From positions 83,168 through 147,167 of the forward strand of contig JAXDHV010000012.1 of the NCBI GenBank assembly GCA_034664295.1: 64,000 nucleotides of DNA. The letters run 5' to 3'. The notes under the pieces are model-generated. The model was given only the letters and a program-made list of their open reading frames with translations, ran no database searches and had not been told where the DNA came from. This document shows, piece after piece, positions 31,071 to 39,105 of the stretch. The translations under genes were made by a program, and so were the position numbers. This stretch comes from Palsa-513 sp034664295 (lineage in GTDB: Bacteria; Actinomycetota; Thermoleophilia; Solirubrobacterales; Solirubrobacteraceae). Position 1 is the stretch's first letter; each line of letters begins with the position of its first letter.

Positions 31071-32153
31071 TCAAGGCCCGGCGTTCGCGCTGACGTGGTG
31101 GCTGCCGCCGCCGTTGCGGTAGTAGACGTCGACCGGCTGACCGTACTGCGCCCAGCTGTAGACAGCCGCCGCGTCGGGCACGGGGATCCGCAGGCAACCG
31201 TGCGACGCCGGGTAGATCGGGACGTCTGCATACCCGTGGATCGCATACCCGCGGATGAAGTAGTTGGCGTCGACCATGCCCTTCTGGTTGATCCCGATCG
31301 TCTTCGCGTAGATCTGGAAGGTCCCGATCACGGTCGGCGTCGACGGCTTGCCCGAGCTCATCTCGTAGATCCGGCGGACCTTCCCCCCGGCCAGCACCTC
31401 GGCCAGCACCTGGTGGGTCAGATCTCCCTCGAAGTGCGCCCCCTGGTTCGGAAAGCGGACCTTGAACGCGCCGAAGCCGGCGTCCAGCAGCGTGAAGACC
31501 CGGCGGTTGGCCTGGTCTGAGCGGACCTCGTTGGTCAGCTTCCGAAAGGCGATCACCGCGCGGCGGGTCGAGTCGTCGAAGACCCCCGAGCTGGGAACCG
31601 CGTAGTGGAGGCCGGCGAGGCCCTGCTGGAGCAGCCGGACGACCGCGCTGCGCTGGCCCGGCGCGATCGACGGGACGACCACCGGCAGGCTCCGCGGCGC
31701 GGCGTCGAGGCCCGCCTGGAGGTTCGTCGCCGGGTGCGAGACGGCGACCGTGACCGACGCGGCCCGTCCGCCGACGGCGATCAGCGCCGCGAAGTGGCCG
31801 ATCCCGTTGCCGGCGTTGGTCACCTCGACACGCCGCGTCTCGAGCTTTCGCCGGCCCCTGAAGGTCCGCACGAACAGGCTCTGTCCGGCGACGTACGGCG
31901 TCACGGTCCCGGCGACGCGGAGCGCTCCCGCCGTGATCACCGCGCTGACCGGGATTCCTGCCCGGCTCTCCAGCTGGAAGTGGATCCTGATCGGCGCGAG
32001 CGTCGTATCCGAGGGGGCCGCCGCAGGTCCCGTCGGGCCGGCCGCGGTCGGGAGACCAGCACCGGTCGGCGCCTGCGCCCAGGCGGGGGCCACGAAGACG
32101 ATCGCGGCGAGGACGACGATCAGCGGCGAGAACCTGCTTGCGGTGCGGCGCAC
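31071..32153 (-). CDS. L,D-transpeptidase (YkuD family) with peptidoglycan-binding segment
   Basis: 360-residue exported enzyme for cell-wall cross-linking (3-3 links) or attachment. Signal peptide LIVVLAAIVFVAPAWA. A central segment (QRSAVVRLLQQGLAGLHYAVPSSGVFDDSTRRAVIAFR) is a PG-binding-1-like repeat. The C-terminal YkuD domain has the catalytic pattern IHGYADVPIYPASHGCLRIP with Cys320, and the His and Gly placed as in active enzymes. GTG 32153 is supported by a leaderless TAGGCT box. It stands with a penicillin-binding protein 3 kb away but has its own promoter. Confidence 0.93.
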   Translation of the reverse strand: MRRTASRFSPLIVVLAAIVFVAPAWAQAPTGAGLPTAAGPTGPAAAPSDTTLAPIRIHFQLESRAGIPVSAVITAGALRVAGTVTPYVAGQSLFVRTFRGRRKLETRRVEVTNAGNGIGHFAALIAVGGRAASVTVAVSHPATNLQAGLDAAPRSLPVVVPSIAPGQRSAVVRLLQQGLAGLHYAVPSSGVFDDSTRRAVIAFRKLTNEVRSDQANRRVFTLLDAGFGAFKVRFPNQGAHFEGDLTHQVLAEVLAGGKVRRIYEMSSGKPSTPTVIGTFQIYAKTIGINQKGMVDANYFIRGYAIHGYADVPIYPASHGCLRIPVPDAAAVYSWAQYGQPVDVYYRNGGGSHHVSANAGP

Positions 32154-32159
32154 TCAACG

Positions 32160-32165
32160 AGCCTA
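32160..32165 (-). promoter_or_regulatory. Leaderless -10 box of the L,D-transpeptidase gene
   Basis: TAGGCT on the minus strand, 6 nt before GTG 32153. Confidence 0.5.
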
Positions 32166-32984
32166 TTGAGCCGGAAGGATGCGGGCAACCGAGAGCAGCG
32201 CCGCCGCGATCGCCAGTCCGACGGCGACGAGGAGCAACGCGATCGAGCCGCGCCAGTGCTCGCTGAGCCCGAACGCCACGGAGTTGTTGACCGCGTGGAG
32301 GGCGATGCACGGGTAGAGCGAGCCCGACCACCACCTCACCAGGCAGAGGGCGATGCCGAAGAACGCGAGCGGCACGAGATCGCCGATCGGGGCCGATCCG
32401 ATGTGGATCGCGCCGAACACGACGCCCGTCAGGATGGCCGCCGGCCACGGGCCCCGCCAGTTGGAGAGCGTCGGAAAGAAGAAGCCGCGGAAGAAGAACT
32501 CCTCGCAGATCGGGGCGACCACGCAGGTCAGGGCGATGACCACGATCAGGCTGAGCGCGCCCTTGTCGACGCCGAGCTTCTGGAGGATGTCCTCCTTGTT
32601 GTTGAGACGAAAGAGCGCCTGCCAGACGGCGGTGAAGACGGCGAACGCCGCGTACGCGCCCGCCATCAGGAGCAGCGCCCGCCCGATCGGGGTCGGGCGC
32701 AGCCCGAAGTGATCCGGACGCGGAGCGACGATCCGAGCGGCGAAGAAGATCGCCGCGCCCACGAAGAGGAGGTCCTGGAGGAGGGTCGCCAAGAGCTCGA
32801 CGGCCGACGGCGGATGCTTCAGGCTCGCCCCACCAAGGGCCGCGAGCAGCGAGACGAACGCTCCCCCGAAGACCGACGCGCCGAAGCCGGTGAGCAGCGC
32901 GAGCGGCGCGTAGACCGGACGCCAGCCGTCCGCCGGCTCGGCGACGCCGCCGGCCGGCGCTCGTGCGTAGCTGGCGAGACCCAT
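32163..32984 (-). CDS. CPBP-family intramembrane metalloprotease
   Basis: 273-residue polytopic membrane protein of the CPBP/Rce1-type (Abi) family. The hallmark Glu-Glu-x3-Arg motif is present as CEEFFFRGFFF, followed by the His-containing helix FGAIHIG and the third motif near ALHAVNNSVAF. All predicted metal ligands are therefore there. Roughly seven or eight hydrophobic segments. Members cleave prenylated or small membrane proteins, or act in bacteriocin immunity; no substrate is suggested by the neighbours. A TAACCT box lies 6 nt before ATG 32984. Confidence 0.9.
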   Translation of the reverse strand: MGLASYARAPAGGVAEPADGWRPVYAPLALLTGFGASVFGGAFVSLLAALGGASLKHPPSAVELLATLLQDLLFVGAAIFFAARIVAPRPDHFGLRPTPIGRALLLMAGAYAAFAVFTAVWQALFRLNNKEDILQKLGVDKGALSLIVVIALTCVVAPICEEFFFRGFFFPTLSNWRGPWPAAILTGVVFGAIHIGSAPIGDLVPLAFFGIALCLVRWWSGSLYPCIALHAVNNSVAFGLSEHWRGSIALLLVAVGLAIAAALLSVARILPAQ

Positions 32985-32990
32985 CAGCGG

Positions 32991-32996
32991 AGGTTA
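32991..32996 (-). promoter_or_regulatory. Leaderless -10 box of the CPBP protease gene
   Basis: TAACCT on the minus strand, 6 nt before ATG 32984. It overlaps the 3' end of the HAD gene. Confidence 0.5.
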
Positions 32997-33731
32997 GGGC
33001 TCGCTCAGCTCGGCGAGGCTCGAGATCGTCCGGACGTCGGGCACGGGCCCGGAGCTCTGCGCCCCGATCAGGCCGCCGGCGCCGGAGCGCCGCGAGAGCA
33101 GGACCGGCTCGATTCCAGCCGCCCGCGCGCCGAGCACGTCCTCCTCGTAGCTGTCGCCCACATGGATCGCCCGTCCGGCCGGCACGCCGGCGAGCTCGAC
33201 GGCCGCCGCGAAGATCCCCGGGGCCGGCTTCGCCTCACCGTGCTCCGCCGAGCAGACCACCCCGTCGAGAAGTCCGGTGAGGCCCGACGAGGCGAGAGCG
33301 TCGTGCAGCGAGATGTCCCAGTTGCTGAGAACGACGAGGTGGACACCCCGCCGCCGCAGCGCTGCCAGCGCCGGCGCGACGTCCGGGTAGGCGGCAAAGC
33401 GCAGCGCGTCGAGCAGCGCCCGCGTCAGGGCCGCGCGCTCGAGCCGGGCGACCGGGCCCCCGAGTGCAGCGGCCACGACGTCCGAGCACGCGGCCCGCAG
33501 GTCGGCCAGCGACGCCGCGTCGCCGGCCGCAAGGCAGTGACTTCGGTAGTAGCTCATCTCGGCCGCGAGTGCGCCGAGCGCCTCCTCGGTCGTGATCGAG
33601 ATCGCGTGGCGCTCTTCGAGGAGCGCGACGAACGGCTGCCACGGCGGCTCGATCCCGATCAACGTCCCGAGCGCGTCGAGCAGGACCGCCCGCGGCGGAG
33701 CCTGGTCTGCGGAAGTCACCCGCGTGGACAT
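32994..33731 (-). CDS. HAD-superfamily hydrolase (haloacid dehalogenase-like)
   Basis: 245 residues, subfamily I with a helical cap. Motif I is LLDALGTL with nucleophile Asp19 (the second Asp of phosphatase-type DxD is Leu, as in DAxGT variants). Motif II is VLSNWD, motif III the Lys in GEAKPAPGIF, and motif IV HVGDSYEEDVLGARAAG. It would dephosphorylate or hydrolyse a small metabolite. No -10 box is evident at ATG 33731. The gene is followed closely by the CPBP protease gene. Confidence 0.88.
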   Translation of the reverse strand: MSTRVTSADQAPPRAVLLDALGTLIGIEPPWQPFVALLEERHAISITTEEALGALAAEMSYYRSHCLAAGDAASLADLRAACSDVVAAALGGPVARLERAALTRALLDALRFAAYPDVAPALAALRRRGVHLVVLSNWDISLHDALASSGLTGLLDGVVCSAEHGEAKPAPGIFAAAVELAGVPAGRAIHVGDSYEEDVLGARAAGIEPVLLSRRSGAGGLIGAQSSGPVPDVRTISSLAELSEP

Positions 33732-33794
33732 CGCGCGGGGCGTCTGACTCGAGGCATTTGGCCGCTCACGCGATCCATCGAGGCATCCGGCCGC

Positions 33795-35270
33795 TCACGC
33801 GATCCAGTGCCAGGTCGCGAACAGCTCCGTGAACCCCGCCAGCGAGACCGCGCTCGCCGCGAGCACCGGCAGGCGCAGACGGGGATGGCGGGAGATCCAC
33901 AGGGCGAATGCCATCGGCAGCGGGAAGAGCACCACGAGATAGCGCGGGACGGACGTCAGGGGCTCGGTCGCGACGGGAAACGACACGGCCAGGCAGGTTG
34001 CCAGCAGGCCATAGACGCCGTATGCCAGCGGCAGCCGGCGGAGCGCCCCGATCAGGAGGGGGAGCGTCCCGACGAGAAAGCCGAACAGCATCACGTTGTG
34101 CCATCCGACGATCATCGGGTCGCCGCCGGCCGACGGGTAGTAGACGGTGTGCGTCTGCCCCGACAGCAGCTGGCGGGCGCCCGCGAGCGCCGCCCGGCCA
34201 CCGTCGAGGACGCCGGCGAGCGGGCCCGTGAAGTGTCGAAACCACTCCGCCTGGGAGGAGAACGGCGCGAGCGGGTCGAGGCCGAGCAGCCCGAGCCAAC
34301 CGAGGTAGGCGAGCAGTCCGGCCGGGACCAGGCCCACCCAGAGCAGCTTGCGGACGGACGCGGGTTCGGGCGCGGCCTCGGGTTCGGGCGCGGCCTCGGG
34401 TTCGGGCGCAGGCGCGGGCACGGGTTCGGGCGCAGGCGCGGGCACGGGTTCGGGCGCAGCCGCGGGCACGGGCACGGGTTCGGGCGCGGGCACGGGTTCG
34501 GGTTCGGGCGCTGGCGCGAGGCCCCACGCCGGCACGGCTCGGCCCGGCGGCCAGCGGGCCAACCGGCTCGCCGGATGGCGCTGCTCGAGCCAGAGCGCGA
34601 CGAGCCCGACGACCACGAGGAGTCCCGAGGACCGTGTCGCCGCGGCCAGCCCCCCGAGCAGCCCGGCCCACGCCCAGCGTTCCTGGCGGCCGCACAGAAA
34701 CGCTCCCAGCGTCAGCGCCAGGAACACGGACTCGCTGTAGACGGCGCTGAAGAAGAACGCCATCGGACCCAGCGCGGCCACCAGCACGGCCAGGTCGGCG
34801 ACCCCCGGCGCGGCCGCGCCCAGCTCGAGGTCGGTCAGCCGCCAGAGCAGGCGCAGGGCGACGAGCATCGCGGCGACCGAGACGAGCACCCCGCCCGCGA
34901 GGAGGCCGGGGCCGACCGACCCGACGGCGGCCACGAGCAGCGGGTAGAGCGGGAAGAACGCCGGGCTCGGTCCGGGCGTGTATCCGTCGCGGGCGATCGT
35001 CAGGTACCAGACGGAGTCCCACCGGGCGAACGGCGCGGCCAGCGCGTCCCCGAGCCCGCCCAGATGATCGACGATCCCCGGCGGGTCGAAGCCGCCGTGG
35101 GGGACCGCTCCGAGCAGCAGATATGCGCCGATGCCGGCGCCGAGGACGATCCCCAGCATCCCCGTCAGGGCAGCGGCCGCCCGGCGCAGGCCGACGTCGG
35201 CGCGCAGGCGGGCCACGAGCGGCGCCTTCAGCGGCCAGGCCGCCGGAAGGTCGGTGGCGGACGACTCCAT
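33795..35270 (-). CDS. PIG-V-like membrane mannosyltransferase with Pro/Glu repeat loop
   Basis: 491-residue polytopic glycosyltransferase. The first loop has RWDSVWYLTIARDGY and PAFFPLYPLL, the conserved pattern of PIG-V/GT76-like mannosyltransferases that use polyprenyl-phosphate mannose. About ten helices are predicted. Between helices, residues about 252-303 form a low-complexity Pro-Glu-Pro-Val-Pro-Ala-type repeat encoded by a GC-rich tandem array. The C-terminal half has SVPRYLVVLFPLPMAFALW, another typical segment. It likely decorates lipids or proteins on the outer face of the membrane. Sugar donor and acceptor are not deducible. Confidence 0.83.
   Translation of the reverse strand: MESSATDLPAAWPLKAPLVARLRADVGLRRAAAALTGMLGIVLGAGIGAYLLLGAVPHGGFDPPGIVDHLGGLGDALAAPFARWDSVWYLTIARDGYTPGPSPAFFPLYPLLVAAVGSVGPGLLAGGVLVSVAAMLVALRLLWRLTDLELGAAAPGVADLAVLVAALGPMAFFFSAVYSESVFLALTLGAFLCGRQERWAWAGLLGGLAAATRSSGLLVVVGLVALWLEQRHPASRLARWPPGRAVPAWGLAPAPEPEPVPAPEPVPVPAAAPEPVPAPAPEPVPAPAPEPEAAPEPEAAPEPASVRKLLWVGLVPAGLLAYLGWLGLLGLDPLAPFSSQAEWFRHFTGPLAGVLDGGRAALAGARQLLSGQTHTVYYPSAGGDPMIVGWHNVMLFGFLVGTLPLLIGALRRLPLAYGVYGLLATCLAVSFPVATEPLTSVPRYLVVLFPLPMAFALWISRHPRLRLPVLAASAVSLAGFTELFATWHWIA
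34361..34518. repeat. In-frame Pro/Glu-encoding tandem array
   Basis: Variants of a short unit such as CGGGTTCGGGCGCAGGCG are repeated with lengths of 12-18 bp. On the minus strand they encode the PEPVPAPEP-type loop of the mannosyltransferase. All units keep the reading frame. Confidence 0.8.
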
Positions 35271-35383
35271 CGGACCGCTCCGATGATCTCACGACCGGCC
35301 GCTGCACAATGCCGGCCAGAGTTTCGGCGTGTGAGAGAATTCCGTCTCCTCGCCGTCCGCCTCCCCGGCGCCGCGCCAGCAAG

Positions 35384-37636
35384 ATGACCGCCCGTGACCG
35401 ACAGCGCCGTCGCAGGCGCCACAGCAGCGACCCGGCCCGTCTGATCCTGATCGGGGTCGCCGCGCTGTTCGGGACGCTGATCGTCGCCGTCGGCGTCGTC
35501 CTCGGATACGTCGTCTCGGTCGCCAACAACGTCCCCGCGCTCAGCCAGCTCAAGCCGATCTCCGACGGCGCCAACTCGACCGTCTACGCGGCCAACGGCA
35601 CGTCGCTCGGCACGATCCTCTCCGACAAGCTCCGCACCCCGATTCCCTCGTCGCAGATCCCCTCGATCCTCAAGGAGGCGACGGTCGCGATCGAGGACCA
35701 GCGCTTCTACCAGCACCACGGCGTCGACTTCCAGGGAATCATCCGCGCCGCGATGACCGACCTGACCTCCGGCAGGACGCTCCAGGGCGGCTCGACGATC
35801 ACCATGCAGCTGGTCCGCAACCTCTACCGCGGGGTCGACGAGCGCTCGCTCAAGCGCAAGATCAAGGAGGCGGTCCTCGCCGAGCGGCTGGAGAAGATGC
35901 ACAACAAGGACTACATCCTCACCGAGTACCTCAACGCCGTCCCCTACGGCGCAGTCGGCGGCCAGAACGCCCTCGGGGTCCAGGCGGCCGCCCGGATCTT
36001 CTTCGACAAGACCGCCAAGCAGCTGAGCCTCCCGCAGGCGGCCCTGCTCGCCGGGCTGCCGCAGGCCCCGTCGCAGTACAACCCCTTCAACGATCCGACC
36101 GCCGCCCGCAGGCGACGGACCGAGGTGCTCTCGAAGATGGCGCAGCTCGGATACATCACGCTCGCCCAGCAGGCCTACGCCGATTCGGCCCCACTCGGCC
36201 TCAAGCGCGGTAGGTACGCGCCGACGAGCCAGAACTTCTTCTTCAACTACGTCCAGCAGCAGCTGATCGCCAAGTACGGCGCCAACACCGTGCTCCAGGG
36301 CGGCCTGAAGGTCACCACGACGCTCAACCTCAACCTCCAGCGCCAGGCCCAGAAGGCGATGGCCCAGGTGCTCAACCAGCCGGGCGACCCGGCCGCGGCG
36401 ATCGTCACCGAGAACCCGCACAACGGCCAGGTCCTGGCGATGGCGCAGTCGACGCCCTACGGGCAGACGCAGTACAACCTCGCGACCGAGGGCCGCCGTC
36501 AGCCGGGCTCGACCTTCAAGGCGATCGACCTGGCCGAGGCCCTCAACGAGGGCATCGACCCGAACAGCACCTACTACGACTCGCACGAGCTCTTCCCCGG
36601 CTGGCTGGCCACCAACCCGACCTACGGGGTGAAGACCTTCGGTGGAGAGGCCCAGGGCTCGATCAACCTCGTCCAGGCGACGGTGACCTCCGACAACACG
36701 GTCTTCGCCCAGCTCGCCGCCGACATCGGCGAGCCGAACATCACGCGGATGGCCTACCGCCTCGGCGTCACCACCAAGCTCGACAGCTATCCGGCCGAGG
36801 CCCTCGGCGGCCTGACCGACGGCGTCTCCCCGCTCGAGATGGCCAACGTCTACGCGACGCTCGCCGACGGCGGCTTCCGCAACACGCAGACCGTGATCAA
36901 GAAGGTCGTCTTCCCCGACGGGACGGTCGACTCGAGCTGGAGCAACGACAACCGCGTCCAGGCCGTGACCGACGGGGTCGCCGCCGAGGAGACGAACATC
37001 CTCGAGCAGAACGTGCTCCGCGGAACCGCGACCGCCTCGGCCGTGAACTGCCCGACCGCAGCCAAGACGGGCACGACCAGCAACCTCTACGACGCGTGGC
37101 TCGACGGCTACACCCCCGACTACGCCACGATCGTCTGGATGGGGTATCCGAACAAGAACATCGCGATGACCGACGTCCACGGACAACCCCAGCAGGGCGG
37201 CTACCTCCCCGCCCAGATGTGGCACGACTACATGCTCCCCGTCGTCGGCACCCACTGCACACCGTTCCCGGCGCCCAAGCAGTCCCTCGTCTTCAGGCCC
37301 TTCACCGGCAAGCTGAGCCACGTCTCGAGCGGCGGCGGCGGCACCGGCAGCGCCGGGAACTACACGTCGACCACCCCGCTGATCCCGAACTCCCGGACCG
37401 GCAGAGGGTTCGCCCCCGGATCCGGGACGCAGACGCCGGGTCCGACGACACCTGCCCGGACGGGAACCCAGGGTCAGGCCAACGGCAACGCGACGGGTGG
37501 GGCCAACAACGGCGGGGGCGCGGCCGCCGGCGGGCAGGTCGTGCCGGTCAGACCAGGCACGGCGACCGGGACCGGCGGTGGGGGCGGGACCGGAGCCGGG
37601 GTCGGCGGGGGCGTCGCCGCGCCGACCACGCATTAG
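35384..37636 (+). CDS. Bifunctional (class A) penicillin-binding protein
   Basis: 750 residues: a cytoplasmic Arg-rich start, one signal-anchor helix (about 20-48), a GT51 transglycosylase domain with catalytic Glu104 in ATVAIEDQRFYQHHGVD and GGSTITMQLVRN, and a transpeptidase domain with SxxK (Ser376, PGSTFK), SxN (SDN) and KTG (AAKTGTTSN). It polymerises glycan strands and cross-links peptides outside the membrane. The C-terminal 90 residues are a Gly/Thr/Pro/Ala-rich tail (GTGTGGGGGTGAGVGG-like), common in actinobacterial PBPs. ATG 35384 opens the anchor region. It diverges from the mannosyltransferase gene. Confidence 0.95.
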   Translation: MTARDRQRRRRRHSSDPARLILIGVAALFGTLIVAVGVVLGYVVSVANNVPALSQLKPISDGANSTVYAANGTSLGTILSDKLRTPIPSSQIPSILKEATVAIEDQRFYQHHGVDFQGIIRAAMTDLTSGRTLQGGSTITMQLVRNLYRGVDERSLKRKIKEAVLAERLEKMHNKDYILTEYLNAVPYGAVGGQNALGVQAAARIFFDKTAKQLSLPQAALLAGLPQAPSQYNPFNDPTAARRRRTEVLSKMAQLGYITLAQQAYADSAPLGLKRGRYAPTSQNFFFNYVQQQLIAKYGANTVLQGGLKVTTTLNLNLQRQAQKAMAQVLNQPGDPAAAIVTENPHNGQVLAMAQSTPYGQTQYNLATEGRRQPGSTFKAIDLAEALNEGIDPNSTYYDSHELFPGWLATNPTYGVKTFGGEAQGSINLVQATVTSDNTVFAQLAADIGEPNITRMAYRLGVTTKLDSYPAEALGGLTDGVSPLEMANVYATLADGGFRNTQTVIKKVVFPDGTVDSSWSNDNRVQAVTDGVAAEETNILEQNVLRGTATASAVNCPTAAKTGTTSNLYDAWLDGYTPDYATIVWMGYPNKNIAMTDVHGQPQQGGYLPAQMWHDYMLPVVGTHCTPFPAPKQSLVFRPFTGKLSHVSSGGGGTGSAGNYTSTTPLIPNSRTGRGFAPGSGTQTPGPTTPARTGTQGQANGNATGGANNGGGAAAGGQVVPVRPGTATGTGGGGGTGAGVGGGVAAPTTH

Positions 37637-37833
37637 GACCGCGCGGCCCTCGCTTCCCTGGCCGCAGAGCGACTCGAGCCCGACCGATCTCGCCTCCCGA
37701 GGCATCCCGGCCGCCCGCGCGAGCGCGCGTAGCGGCTGGGCGCGACGCCCGGTTGCTACCGTGGGCCTGACAGGCGGCCCGACCCGGGCGGCCACCAGCA
37801 GCGCTGCGGCGCGGGGTATGCGAGGATCCAAAC

Positions 37834-38052
37834 GTGGCAAAGGAAGACAAGGTCGAGTTCGAGGGCGAGGTCATCGAGGCCCTCCCCAACGCGATGTTCC
37901 GTGTGAAGCTCGACAACGAGCATGTCGTGCTCGGTCATGTGGCCGGCAAGATGCGCCGCTTTCGCATCAGGATCCTCCCGGGCGATCGGGTTCGCTGCGA
38001 GCTCTCGCCCTATGACCTCGATCGCGCCCGCATCGTCTACCGCCACCGCTGA
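37834..38052 (+). CDS. infA: Translation initiation factor IF-1
   Basis: 72-residue OB-fold protein that binds the 30S A site during initiation. The sequence KVEFEGEVIEALPNAMFRVKL, then GHVAGKMRRFRIRILPGDRV and ELSPYDLDRARIVYRHR, matches IF-1 over its full length. GTG 37834 has a GAGGA 8 nt upstream. Unusually it is not in a ribosomal-protein operon; thiL begins 11 bp downstream. Infrequent changes such as the final RHR instead of K-rich ends are within family variation. Confidence 0.97.
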   Translation: MAKEDKVEFEGEVIEALPNAMFRVKLDNEHVVLGHVAGKMRRFRIRILPGDRVRCELSPYDLDRARIVYRHR

Positions 38053-38063
38053 GCCGCCCGGCC

Positions 38064-39038
38064 GTGGAGGGCTCGCGCTCTGAGCGCGCCCTGATCTCGG
38101 CGATCACCCGCGCGCTCGCCCGCCGCGGTCCCCGCACCGTCCGCTGGATCGGAGACGACGCGGCAGTCGTCCGCGCCCGTCAGCTCGCCGTCGTCTCCGT
38201 CGACACGATGGTCGAGGGCGTCCACTTCCTGCTCTCCCGCTCCCGCCCGGCCGAGATCGGCCACCGGGCGCTCGCCGCCGCGCTCTCGGATCTCGCGGCG
38301 ATGGGCGCCGCCCCCGGGGAGGCCTACTTCTCGCTCGCGCTCGGCGGAGCGCTCGACTCGGCCGGCGCGCTCGAGCTGATCGAGGGCGCCGAGCGGCTCG
38401 CCAGCGCGACCGAGACGACAATCGCCGGCGGCGACATCGTCGCCTCCCCGACCCCCGTCGTCTCGGTGACGGTCGTCGGCTGGGCAGACGACGAGGCCGA
38501 GCTGGTCGGCCGCGACGGTGCCCGCGACGGGGACCTCGTCGGCGTCAGCGGCCCCCTCGGCGGCTCGGCCGCCGGCCTCGCGATCCTCGACGGGCGCGCC
38601 GGCGGCGGTCGCCACGCCGGCTCCCTGGTCGACCGCCACACCCGCCCCTGGCCGCGCCTTGTCGAAGGCCGCGCGCTCGGCCGCCTCGGAGCCCACGCGA
38701 TGATCGATCTCTCCGACGGCCTGGCCGGCGACGCCGCCCTGATCGGCGACGCCAGCGGCCTGCTGCTCGAGATCGACCTCGCGTCGGTCCCCCTCGAGCG
38801 CGGCGTCCAGACCGTCGCCGACGAGCTCGGGCTCGACCCCGCGGAGCTCGCCGCCGCCGGCGGCGAGGACTACGAGCTGTGCTTCTGCGTCGCCCCGGCC
38901 GACCGTCTCGCCGCCGAGCAGGCCGTCCCCCGGTTGACGTGGATCGGCCGCGCCCGCGCCGGCTCGCTCCACGGCGCCCGCCTCGACGGCCCGACCGGTC
39001 CGGTCGAGCTCTCCGGCTACCAGCACGCCGTCGACTGA
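38064..39038 (+). CDS. thiL: Thiamine-monophosphate kinase
   Basis: Phosphorylates thiamine monophosphate to thiamine diphosphate with ATP. 324 residues. The PurM-like N-terminal domain has WIGDDAAVVRARQLAVVSVDTMVEGVHF (Mg/ATP site), ALSDLAAMGAAP, GGDIVASP and the phosphate loop VSGPLGGSAAGL. The C-terminal domain carries AMIDLSDGLAGD and GGEDYELCF, all expected for ThiL. GTG 38064 follows infA by 11 bp, so the two genes are probably cotranscribed. Confidence 0.95.
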   Translation: MEGSRSERALISAITRALARRGPRTVRWIGDDAAVVRARQLAVVSVDTMVEGVHFLLSRSRPAEIGHRALAAALSDLAAMGAAPGEAYFSLALGGALDSAGALELIEGAERLASATETTIAGGDIVASPTPVVSVTVVGWADDEAELVGRDGARDGDLVGVSGPLGGSAAGLAILDGRAGGGRHAGSLVDRHTRPWPRLVEGRALGRLGAHAMIDLSDGLAGDAALIGDASGLLLEIDLASVPLERGVQTVADELGLDPAELAAAGGEDYELCFCVAPADRLAAEQAVPRLTWIGRARAGSLHGARLDGPTGPVELSGYQHAVD

Positions 39039-39105
39039 GGACCGACGTCTCGCAGACGGGTGCTCCCCGCTGGCGACGCGGCGCCTGTGACTCCGCTCGC
39101 CCGTG

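Noticed and set aside
34361..34518. CRISPR-like array
   Set aside because: Units are short, contiguous and without unique spacers. They encode a Pro/Glu repeat, and no cas genes are present.
31605..35387. Plus-strand open frame of 1260 codons
   Set aside because: It is antisense to the L,D-transpeptidase, CPBP protease, HAD and mannosyltransferase genes, all of which have clear motifs. Its own product is Arg/Glu/Asp low complexity.
35228..37840. Minus-strand open frame of 870 codons
   Set aside because: Antisense to the penicillin-binding protein, which has all catalytic motifs.
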